NCBI GenBank assembly: GCA_947455285.1
Contig: CANGOK010000185.1
Location: 1-6,719, forward strand
Direction: 5' to 3'
Source of the DNA: Beijerinckiaceae bacterium
Lineage (GTDB): Bacteria; Pseudomonadota; Alphaproteobacteria; Rhizobiales; Beijerinckiaceae
Length of the DNA: 6,719 nt
The translations under genes were made by a program, and so were the position numbers. Numbering within the stretch: the stretch's first letter is position 1; every line of letters begins with the position of its first letter. Positions 1 to 5,514 of the stretch are shown here, piece after piece. The notes beneath the pieces were generated by a model that was not told the origin of the DNA, did no database searches, and saw only the letters and a list, made by a program, of their open reading frames with translations.

Positions 1-1379
1 ACGAGTTCGGCGAGCGGGTCCTGCAGGCGGCGCGCGATCGACACGGCGCCGCGAAGGGTCACGTCGAGGTCGGGCAATTCGGCGCTGGCGAAGGCGGAGG
101 CCGAATAGACCGAGGCGCCAGCTTCCGAGACCACGATCTTCGTGAGCTTGAGTTCGGGATTGCGCTGGATGATCTCGCCCGCGAGCTTGTCGGTCTCGCG
201 CGAGGCGGTGCCATTGCCGATGGCGATGAGCTGCACCTTGTGAACGCGGCACAGACGCGCGCATTCGCCGATGGCGTCATCCCAGCGCCGCTGCGGTTCG
301 TGCGGATAGATGACGGAGGTCGCGACGACCTTGCCGGTGTCGTCGATGACCGCAACCTTCACGCCCGTGCGGAAGCCAGGATCAAGGCCAAGGGTGGCGC
401 GCGCGCCGGCGGGGGCGGCGAGCAGGAGATCGCGCAGGTTGGAGGCGAAGACCTTCACGCCCTCCTCCTCCGCCTGCTGCCACAGGCGCATGCGAAGATC
501 GACGGCGAGATGGACGAGAAGGCGCGTGCGCCATGTCCAGCGCACAGTGTCCATCAGCCATTTGTCGCCGGGGCGGCCCTTGTCGGAAACGCCGACTTCA
601 AGAGCGATCTTGCGCTCATAGGGACCGGGAACGCCGGGGGTCGTAACGGCCTCGGCGGCTTCGGGTTCGAGCTTGAGGTCGAGGATCTCTTCCTTTTCGC
701 CGCGGAACAGCGCGAGGATGCGATGTGCCCGCAGTTTGGTGAAGGGCTCGGTGGAATCGAAATAGTCGGAGAACTTGACGCCCTCGGTCTCTTTACCAGG
801 ACGCACGGCGGAAACCAGCCGCCCGCTCGTCCAGTAAAGCTCGCGCAGGGCGCCGACAAGTTCGGCCTTCTCCGAGAAACGCTCGACCAGAATGGCGCGC
901 GCGCCATCGAGCGCCGCCTGAACGGTCTCGATGCCCTTCTCGGCGTTGACGAAGGCGCCCGCCTGCTCCAGCGGATCGTTTTCGGGCTGGCCGAGCAGCG
1001 CATCGGCGAGCGGCGCAAGCCCCGCCTCGATGGCGATGAGCGCCTTGCTGCGGCGCTTGGGCTTGAAGGGTAGGTAGATGTCCTCCAGCCGCGCCTTGGT
1101 GTCGGCCTCCATGATGGTGCGCTCGAGGGCGTCGTCGAGTTTGCCCTGTTCGCGGATGGAATCGAGGATCGCTTTGCGCCGGTCCTCCATCTCGCGCAGG
1201 TAGCGCAGGCGCTCTTCAAGGTTGCGCAGCTGGGCGTCGTCGAGCTGGCCGGTGGCTTCTTTGCGGTAGCGGGCGATGAAGGGCACTGTGGACCCGCCGT
1301 CGAGCAGCTCCACGGCGGCGGCGACCTGCCGCTCGGCGACGCTGAGTTCTTCGGCGATACGCTGATTGATCGACTTCAT
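1..1379 (-). CDS. tex: Tex, RNA-binding transcription accessory protein (N-terminal 459 codons; C-terminus lies beyond the left edge)
   Basis: Tex is a cytoplasmic nucleic-acid-binding protein related to eukaryotic Spt6 that acts in transcription and RNA turnover. The frame from ATG 1379-1377 is open to position 1, giving 459 of about 770 expected residues. The N-terminal helical region carries the family signature FIARYRKEATGQLDD (residues 34-48) and LEDIYLPFKPKRR (98-110). The YqgF/RNase H-like domain begins near residue 328 with LGLDPGFRTGVKVAV, followed by IGNGTASRET (387-396), SEAGASVYSAS (418-428) and SIARRLQDPLAEL (447-459), which leads into the helix-hairpin-helix part. The C-terminal S1 domain would lie outside the window. 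The start is supported by a GGAG at 1388-1385, five bases upstream. The gene is co-directional with the MFS gene at 1487-2722, but a separate promoter candidate sits in the 107-bp gap. No frame break is seen, and family assignment is essentially certain. Confidence 0.96.
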   Translation of the reverse strand, partial: MKSINQRIAEELSVAERQVAAAVELLDGGSTVPFIARYRKEATGQLDDAQLRNLEERLRYLREMEDRRKAILDSIREQGKLDDALERTIMEADTKARLEDIYLPFKPKRRSKALIAIEAGLAPLADALLGQPENDPLEQAGAFVNAEKGIETVQAALDGARAILVERFSEKAELVGALRELYWTSGRLVSAVRPGKETEGVKFSDYFDSTEPFTKLRAHRILALFRGEKEEILDLKLEPEAAEAVTTPGVPGPYERKIALEVGVSDKGRPGDKWLMDTVRWTWRTRLLVHLAVDLRMRLWQQAEEEGVKVFASNLRDLLLAAPAGARATLGLDPGFRTGVKVAVIDDTGKVVATSVIYPHEPQRRWDDAIGECARLCRVHKVQLIAIGNGTASRETDKLAGEIIQRNPELKLTKIVVSEAGASVYSASAFASAELPDLDVTLRGAVSIARRLQDPLAEL

Positions 1380-1423
1380 CTTGGCTCCGAATCGCGGGCG
1401 CTGAATGCCCTGCGGGAGCGCGG

Positions 1424-1452
1424 ATCTAGACCGCCGCCCGTGGCGGGGTCAA
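1424..1452 (-). promoter_or_regulatory. Candidate housekeeping promoter of tex
   Basis: Reading the minus strand, TTGACC (1452-1447) is followed after 17 bases by CTAGAT (1429-1424). The wider -10 block TCTAGATC matches seven of eight positions of the Caulobacter-type GCTANAWC consensus. Transcription would begin near 1417, giving a leader of about 38 nt before the tex ATG at 1379. The spacer is filled by an imperfect inverted repeat, described separately. Assignment rests on motif match and position only. Confidence 0.5.
1429..1450. repeat. Imperfect inverted repeat (hairpin) in the MFS-tex gap
   Basis: The arms GACC+CCGCC and GGCGG+GGTC form a nine-pair stem with one bulged G and a three-base CGT loop. 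The repeat lies 37 bp past the stop of the upstream MFS gene and between the -35 and -10 of the tex promoter candidate. It could be a weak terminator for the MFS transcript or an operator. No T-run follows it on the minus strand, so a standard intrinsic terminator is not supported. Confidence 0.45.
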
Positions 1453-1486
1453 AGCAGTCCTGTGGACGAATCAAGGCGGCGAATCC

Positions 1487-2722
1487 TCAATCGTGCGGAT
1501 GTTCCATGGCTGCCTGCGCCTTGCCGAACCGGGGCAGCGCGAGACCCAGCGCCGCAAGACTCAACACGGCCGCGATGGCGAAACAGGCGCGAATGCCGAT
1601 AAGGTCCGCTCCGAAGCCCACCATGAGCGCGCCCAGCGCCGGCGTGCCGCGCCAGATCAGGGAATAGACCCCCATGACGCGCCCGCGCATGTCATTGTCG
1701 ACCGCGCTCTGGGTCAGGGTCTGGATGCTGGTGGTCATGGAATTCAGCGAATAGCCACCGACAGCCGCGAACACCACGCCGATCCAGAGTTGTTCGCTCG
1801 CGATGAAGCCGAAGGTGCCGAGGCAGAAGAGCAACATGCCGAGGAAGACCCGCAGGGTCAGGCCCTGCACCTTCCCCCCAAAGGCGACGGAGGCCGCGCT
1901 GATGAGCGCGCCCACTCCGGTTGCGGAATTGAGCCATGAGAGGCCGACCGCATCCGAATGGAAGACATCGCCGGCGAAGGCGGGATACATGTCCTGCATC
2001 GGGCGCAGGCATATGCAGACCACTGTGAGCATGACGAACAGCGTCCAGATGCCCACATGGCTGCGCACGAAGACGAAGCCGTCGGTGACATCCCTGAGCA
2101 GCGACCGGCGCTTGCTCTGCTTGCGGTCGGGCGCGACCATGCGGACCGCGTAGAGCCCGACGATAAAACCGAGGCAGCCGATCGCATGGGCGATGAAGGT
2201 TCCTGCCACTCCCACGGCCGGAATGATCAACCCTGCGATGGATGGCCCGATGAAGCGCGAGACCTGAAACAGCGAAGAGTCGAGCCCGATGGCGGGCGCG
2301 AATTCCTCGCGGCTCACCACGCCCGCCACGACCGAATGGCGCGCGGTCTGGTGGAAGGGATAGACGCAGCCCGACCAGAGCGAGAGCGCCACCAGCAGCT
2401 CGATGGTGAGCACGCCCGTTAGCTGCAAGACAGCCAGCGCCACCGCCTGCAGGAACAGCGTGATCTGGGCGATCCTGATCTGCTTGAGGGGATTGTGCCG
2501 GTCGGTGATCGCCCCTGCGAAGGCGGCGAGGAAGATCATCGGCCCAAGATCGGCGGCGGCCACCGCCCCGAGCCATGCAGTGGAATGGGTCAGGTCCCAG
2601 GCGAGCCAGCCGACGCCGACCCGCTGCATCCAGCTCGTAAGATAGCTCGGCACGCCCCCAGCCATGAACCAGGCGTAATTGCGGTTGGACCAGATGCGGA
2701 TGGCGGGATTGTTGAGACTCAT
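1487..2722 (-). CDS. MFS transporter, MFS_3/EntS-like (DHA3-type) exporter family
   Basis: The gene encodes a 411-aa inner-membrane protein with about 12 hydrophobic segments, the normal length for a single-unit MFS carrier. The loop between helices 2 and 3 has a motif-A variant, GAITDRHNPLKQ (residues 70-81). This form with DR and no following GR is typical of the MFS_3 'transmembrane secretion effector' group, which contains the enterobactin exporter EntS and macrolide exporters. Other family-like stretches are GPSIAGLII (159-167) and RGRVMGVYSL followed by a PALGALMVGFGAD helix (346-373). A basic central loop at 198-211 separates the two halves. The likely role is proton-driven efflux of a small molecule, but the substrate is unknown. 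The ATG (2722-2720) follows the SDR stop codon by one base and has no Shine-Dalgarno sequence, so translation probably depends on reinitiation after the SDR. Family call is firm and direction of transport is inferred. Confidence 0.9.
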   Translation of the reverse strand: MSLNNPAIRIWSNRNYAWFMAGGVPSYLTSWMQRVGVGWLAWDLTHSTAWLGAVAAADLGPMIFLAAFAGAITDRHNPLKQIRIAQITLFLQAVALAVLQLTGVLTIELLVALSLWSGCVYPFHQTARHSVVAGVVSREEFAPAIGLDSSLFQVSRFIGPSIAGLIIPAVGVAGTFIAHAIGCLGFIVGLYAVRMVAPDRKQSKRRSLLRDVTDGFVFVRSHVGIWTLFVMLTVVCICLRPMQDMYPAFAGDVFHSDAVGLSWLNSATGVGALISAASVAFGGKVQGLTLRVFLGMLLFCLGTFGFIASEQLWIGVVFAAVGGYSLNSMTTSIQTLTQSAVDNDMRGRVMGVYSLIWRGTPALGALMVGFGADLIGIRACFAIAAVLSLAALGLALPRFGKAQAAMEHPHD

Positions 2723-2723
2723 G

Positions 2724-3518
2724 TCACGCAGGATGCGTCAACGAGCCCTTGAAAGCCAGATAGCCGCCGTCGATCAGCAGATCCGTTCCCGTGACGAAGG
2801 ACGAGAGGTCGCTGCAGAGGTAAAGCGCCCCGTCAGCGATTTCGCGCGCTTGGCCCGTGCGGTTGAGGAGATAGCTCGGCCCCTTGGCGGCGTTGGCGGC
2901 CTCACGGCTCGGGAACCGCTGGAGCGCCGCGCGCAGGGTGTCGATGGCGCCGGGCGAAATGGAATTGACGCGGATGCCATCGGCGGCGTGGTCGATGGCG
3001 AGCACCTTGGTCAGTTGCAAGACCGCACCCTTGCTCGCGCAATAGGCCGGACGCTTGGGCACGCCGATATGGGCGTGGGAGGAGGCAATGTTCACGATCG
3101 CGCCACCGCCCGCCCTGCGCATTTCGGGAATGGCGTATTTGCACATGAGAAAGCCGCCGGTGACGTTGACCGCGAAGGCGCGGTTCCAGTCCTCAATGCT
3201 TAGGGTTTCGACCGTGCCGCCCGGCGTGAGCGCCGCCGCGACATTGAGAAGGTTCGTCACCTTGCCAAAGCGCGCCACGCAGGCCGCTACAGCGCCCTTG
3301 GCCTGCTCGGGATCGGTGATGTCGGCGCTGAAAGCCATGGCCTCACCCCCATCGGCGGCGATGGCGTCGACACTCGCCTGCGCCTTTTCCATGGAGACAT
3401 CGAGCACGAAGACCCGCGCGCCCTCATGGGCGAAAAGGCTCGAAATCGCGCCCCCAATCTCGCCCCCGCCGCCACTGACAATGGCGACGCGCCCCTCAAG
3501 CAAATGCCCAGCAGCCAT
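2724..3518 (-). CDS. Classical short-chain dehydrogenase/reductase (SDR), NAD-preferring by sequence
   Basis: The 264-aa protein has the length and motif order of classical SDR oxidoreductases, which interconvert alcohols and ketones (or 3-hydroxyacyl groups) with NAD(P) in the cytoplasm. The Rossmann loop is SGGGGEIGG (residues 15-23), and D40 at the end of the second strand (VFVLD) suggests NAD over NADP. The catalytic tetrad can be placed as N118 (AVNVT), S146 (NIASS), Y159 and K163 (YCASK). The C-terminal part has the usual VNSISPGAIDT (184-194) and FVTGTDLLIDGGY (241-253). Two motifs deviate: the GxG of the cofactor loop reads GEIG, and the NNAG motif reads LNVAA (91-95). ATG 3518-3516 is preceded by a GGAG at 3528-3525 with a six-base gap. 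The gene leads a two-gene unit with the MFS gene just downstream. Substrate is not predictable from the sequence. Confidence 0.93.
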   Translation of the reverse strand: MAAGHLLEGRVAIVSGGGGEIGGAISSLFAHEGARVFVLDVSMEKAQASVDAIAADGGEAMAFSADITDPEQAKGAVAACVARFGKVTNLLNVAAALTPGGTVETLSIEDWNRAFAVNVTGGFLMCKYAIPEMRRAGGGAIVNIASSHAHIGVPKRPAYCASKGAVLQLTKVLAIDHAADGIRVNSISPGAIDTLRAALQRFPSREAANAAKGPSYLLNRTGQAREIADGALYLCSDLSSFVTGTDLLIDGGYLAFKGSLTHPA

Positions 3519-3522
3519 GCAT

Positions 3523-3530
3523 CCCTCCCC
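3523..3530 (-). promoter_or_regulatory. Ribosome binding site of the SDR gene
   Basis: The minus strand reads GGGGAGGG here, ending four bases before the ATG at 3518. The site fixes that start rather than the out-of-frame ATG at 3522, which would encode only eight residues. It is the only strong ribosome binding site of the SDR-MFS pair. Confidence 0.75.
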
Positions 3531-3544
3531 TTTGTTTTTGGAAA

Positions 3545-3573
3545 AGGTAGGGGTGGGGAATGAGGTGCGTCAA
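3545..3573 (-). promoter_or_regulatory. Candidate promoter of the SDR-MFS unit
   Basis: On the minus strand TTGACG (3573-3568, within CTTGACGC) is followed after 17 bases by CTACCT (3550-3545). The -35 box matches the alphaproteobacterial TTGACGS form exactly, but the -10 match is poor. The implied start near 3538 leaves a leader of about 20 nt that contains the ribosome binding site. Spacing is the same as in the tex promoter candidate. Confidence 0.38.
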
Positions 3574-3587
3574 GCGATGCCCTTGAC
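3569..3587. repeat. Inverted repeat with two outward-facing -35-like boxes between the SDR gene and ald
   Basis: The perfect six-base arms GTCAAG (3569-3574) and CTTGAC (3582-3587) flank a seven-base centre. Each arm reads as a CTTGAC -35 box on its own strand: the minus-strand copy faces the SDR gene and the plus-strand copy faces ald. A single regulator bound here could affect both promoters. Alternatively, the symmetry simply follows from two back-to-back -35 boxes. Confidence 0.5.
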
Positions 3588-3614
3588 CCAAAGCCCCGCT
3601 ACGCCAGCTAAGTA
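3583..3614 (+). promoter_or_regulatory. Candidate promoter of ald
   Basis: TTGACC (3583-3588) is a good -35 box. The -10 is less clear: AGCTAA (3606-3611) sits at 17 bases and GCTAAGTA (3607-3614) partly matches the alphaproteobacterial GCTANAWC form. Transcription would start around 3618-3621, about 20 nt before the ald ATG. The weak -10 is compatible with an activated promoter. Confidence 0.38.
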
Positions 3615-3622
3615 AGGCTGGC
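3603..3622. repeat. Perfect inverted repeat in the ald promoter/leader
   Basis: GCCAGC (3603-3608) and GCTGGC (3617-3622) are exact inverted copies separated by eight A/G/T-rich bases. The repeat covers the candidate -10 region and start site of ald and ends 18 bases before its ATG. It is a reasonable operator candidate for ald. It could also form a small leader hairpin, since it lies just upstream of the ribosome binding site at 3631-3636. No factor can be assigned. Confidence 0.45.
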
Positions 3623-3640
3623 TCGACACGGGAGAGCGGA

Positions 3641-4747
3641 ATGCGCATCGGGATTCCCTGCGAGATCAAGGACAATGAATATCGCGTCGGCCTGACGCCC
3701 GCCTCCGTTGCCGAATTGAACTCCAATGGGCATCGCGTGCTGGTGGAGCAAGGCGCGGGGATAGGATCGGGTCTGCCCGACGACGCCTACGCCAAAGCGG
3801 GCGCAGAACTCTGCCATGGGCCGGGCGAGATCTTCGCCACCTGCGACCTCATCGTGAAGGTAAAGGAGCCGCAGGCCGCGGAGACGAAGCTGCTGCGCCC
3901 CGGCCAGATGCTTTTCACCTATCTTCATCTCGCGCCCGATCCCCAGCTCACCCGCGCCCTGATGGATAGCGGCGCGACCTGCATCGCGTATGAAACCGTG
4001 ACCTCGCCAAGCGGCGGCCTGCCCCTGCTCACCCCAATGTCGGAGGTCGCGGGACGGCTCGCGGCGCAGGTCGGCGCGCATTATCTGGAGCGCGAGGCTA
4101 GCGGGCGCGGCGTGCTGCTTGGCGGCGTGCCCGGCGTGTCGCCTGCAGACGTTCTGGTGCTGGGCGGAGGCGTCGCAGGCGCCAATGCGGCCAGAGTAGC
4201 GCTCGGCATGGGCGCAACCGTAACCGTGGCTGATCGCAACCTTGAGACCTTGCGGCGGCTGTCTAGCCTCATGCCCGGCCTGCGGACGATCTTCTCCACG
4301 CGCGCCGCCTTGCAGGCGCTTGCGCCGCGAACCGATCTTCTCATCGGCACGGTGCTTGTGCCGGGCGCCGCGACGCCGAAGCTCGTCACGCGCGAGATGG
4401 TCGCGAGCATGAAGCAGGGCTCTGTCATCGTCGACATATCCGCCGATCAGGGCGGCTGCTGCGAGACGACAAGGCCGACCAGCCATTCCGATCCGACCTA
4501 TGTCGTGGAGGGCGTGACGCATTATTGCGTGACGAACATGCCCGGCGCCGTGCCGCGCACCTCGACCTTCGCCCTCAACAACGCCACCCTGCCTTTCGTC
4601 CTAGCGCTCGCCGACAAGGGCTGGCGCGAGGCGATGCGGGATGACCCGCATCTCCGCAATGGGCTCAATGTGCATGAGGGCAAGATCACCTGCGCGCCGG
4701 TGGCGCAGGCGCAGGGGTTGGAGTTTGTGGCGCCGGAGCCGCTTTAA
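3641..4747 (+). CDS. ald: Alanine dehydrogenase (NAD-dependent)
   Basis: Ald catalyses the reversible oxidative deamination of L-alanine to pyruvate, ammonium and NADH in the cytoplasm, allowing growth on alanine or ammonium assimilation at low NADH/NAD balance. The 368-aa product is close to the usual 370-380. The N-terminal catalytic domain opens MRIGIPCEIKDNEYRVGLTP and carries the substrate-binding R15, catalytic K75 (VKVKEP) and H96 (YLHLAPD). The NAD domain has GGGVAG at 175-180 and an acidic D198 (VADRN) expected to bind the adenosine ribose. The catalytic aspartate is D269 in DISADQGG, and the C-terminal return to domain 1 includes TNMPGAVPRTST (298-309) and ALNNATLP (311-318). The ATG is preceded by GGAGAG (3631-3636). 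The gene is divergent from the SDR gene and overlaps the convergent DUF4337 gene by four bases. No Lrp-type aldR gene is adjacent, unlike many proteobacterial ald loci. Identification is certain. Confidence 0.97.
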   Translation: MRIGIPCEIKDNEYRVGLTPASVAELNSNGHRVLVEQGAGIGSGLPDDAYAKAGAELCHGPGEIFATCDLIVKVKEPQAAETKLLRPGQMLFTYLHLAPDPQLTRALMDSGATCIAYETVTSPSGGLPLLTPMSEVAGRLAAQVGAHYLEREASGRGVLLGGVPGVSPADVLVLGGGVAGANAARVALGMGATVTVADRNLETLRRLSSLMPGLRTIFSTRAALQALAPRTDLLIGTVLVPGAATPKLVTREMVASMKQGSVIVDISADQGGCCETTRPTSHSDPTYVVEGVTHYCVTNMPGAVPRTSTFALNNATLPFVLALADKGWREAMRDDPHLRNGLNVHEGKITCAPVAQAQGLEFVAPEPL

Positions 4748-5349
4748 AACCCCGGCAACTCCACCAAAAGAAAAAACCCGTTGATCATGAAGGCGCCGCC
4801 TGCAATTCCGAGCGCGCCGCCGAGAAACGCCAGCCAGATCACCTCCGCCACGAGCGAAACTGAAATCAGCACGATGGCGATTTGAAGCAGGGCTTCGGCG
4901 TAATCGAAGTATGGGTCCTGCCTCATCGCCCGGTCGCGGATCTCCTCATGGGCGCGGGCGCGGGCCAGAAGCTCTTTCTTCCCCTCGCCGGTCGAAGGTT
5001 CGGATTCATAACGGGCGATGGTCGCCTTGTAGGTTTCAAGCTTCTTCTTCAGGGCGGCCTGCGCCTCTTCGCCAAGCCCCGGCGTCGAAGTCCATGCGAG
5101 TTCGATCTCGTCCGCCGCCAGCGCAAGGCTGGTCTGGCGGATGTTCTTGGCTTGGTAGAAACTGAAGGCGTTGGCCGCAAGAATATTGTTATTCAGCGTA
5201 TCCTTGCCCGCATTCTGTCCGCCAAGGCTCGTCAAGGCGAGCAACATCGCCAAAAAAGAAATGAAGATGGCGGCACGTTGCTTGAATTGGTCGCTATGTT
5301 TCTGAGCGTCGATGAAATCGGCTGCGTCTTCGGCTTTCATATTATTCAC
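4744..5349 (-). CDS. DUF4337 family membrane protein of unknown function
   Basis: The 201-aa product has a hydrophilic N-terminus, one membrane helix near residues 26-43, a charged and probably helical soluble region (about 76-145), and two C-terminal hydrophobic segments near 152-172 and 174-198. The stretch NAFSFYQAKNIRQT just after the first helix is characteristic of DUF4337 proteins, which often share this 'YYQAK' block. Function is unknown for the family. The first possible start is GTG 5349-5347, with ATG 5340-5338 three codons later. A GGGA lies only three bases before the GTG and twelve before the ATG, so neither start is well supported. The gene converges on ald, and its TAA stop shares bases with the ald stop. 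No terminator separates the two genes. The gene is real by codon use and family resemblance; the start is open. Confidence 0.88.
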   Translation of the reverse strand: MNNMKAEDAADFIDAQKHSDQFKQRAAIFISFLAMLLALTSLGGQNAGKDTLNNNILAANAFSFYQAKNIRQTSLALAADEIELAWTSTPGLGEEAQAALKKKLETYKATIARYESEPSTGEGKKELLARARAHEEIRDRAMRQDPYFDYAEALLQIAIVLISVSLVAEVIWLAFLGGALGIAGGAFMINGFFLLVELPGF

Positions 5350-5377
5350 TGATCCCGGCGAATCCTGCGTAAGGTTA

Positions 5378-5399
5378 GCCGCTATACATCGCTAGCGGC
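5378..5399. repeat. Perfect 7-bp inverted repeat upstream of the DUF4337 gene
   Basis: GCCGCTA (5378-5384) and TAGCGGC (5393-5399) are exact inverted copies with an eight-base centre. The site begins 28 bp upstream of the DUF4337 start. On the minus strand its centre includes TGTATA/TATAGC, a possible -10 element, although no good -35 box accompanies it. Nothing like a T-run follows on either strand. An operator for the DUF4337 gene is the most natural reading. Confidence 0.45.
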
Positions 5400-5420
5400 A
5401 AGGCTTGGCAATCTCTGCTT

Positions 5421-5443
5421 GAGCCTGACGTAAGCGCAGGCTC
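5421..5443. repeat. Perfect 7-bp inverted repeat in the DUF4337-MFS gap
   Basis: GAGCCTG (5421-5427) and CAGGCTC (5437-5443) are exact inverted copies separated by nine bases. The site is about 70 bp upstream of the TTG start of the second MFS gene and does not share its arm sequence with the neighbouring repeat at 5378-5399. It may be an operator or an untranslated-leader hairpin. The rest of the 165-bp gap shows no convincing promoter. Confidence 0.42.
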
Positions 5444-5514
5444 GGCCGGGTTGCGCCTCGACCTGAATTATGTGCAGGAAGGACCAATAAGATCTCAACC
5501 TTGGGACGGAATCG

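Noticed and set aside
240..1073. Long plus-strand open frame of 277 codons opposite tex
   Set aside because: It lies antisense to an unmistakable Tex frame, is low-complexity and rich in Gly/Ala/Arg, and has no family motifs. Long antisense frames are expected opposite GC-rich coding DNA.
1692..2576. Minus-strand open frame of 294 codons within the first MFS gene
   Set aside because: It is an alternative frame of the same strand, Arg-rich and without membrane helices. The 411-codon MFS frame explains the region.
3608..4522. Minus-strand open frame of 304 codons opposite ald
   Set aside because: It mirrors ald codon structure, is Arg/Ala/His-rich and has no recognisable domain. The plus-strand Ald is complete with all catalytic residues.
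4732..4756. GCCGG and CCGGC arms flanking the ald/DUF4337 stop codons as a two-way terminator
   Set aside because: Only five pairs with a 15-base loop and no T-run directly after the second arm on either strand. The A-rich patch at 4767-4776 is not adjacent to a stem.
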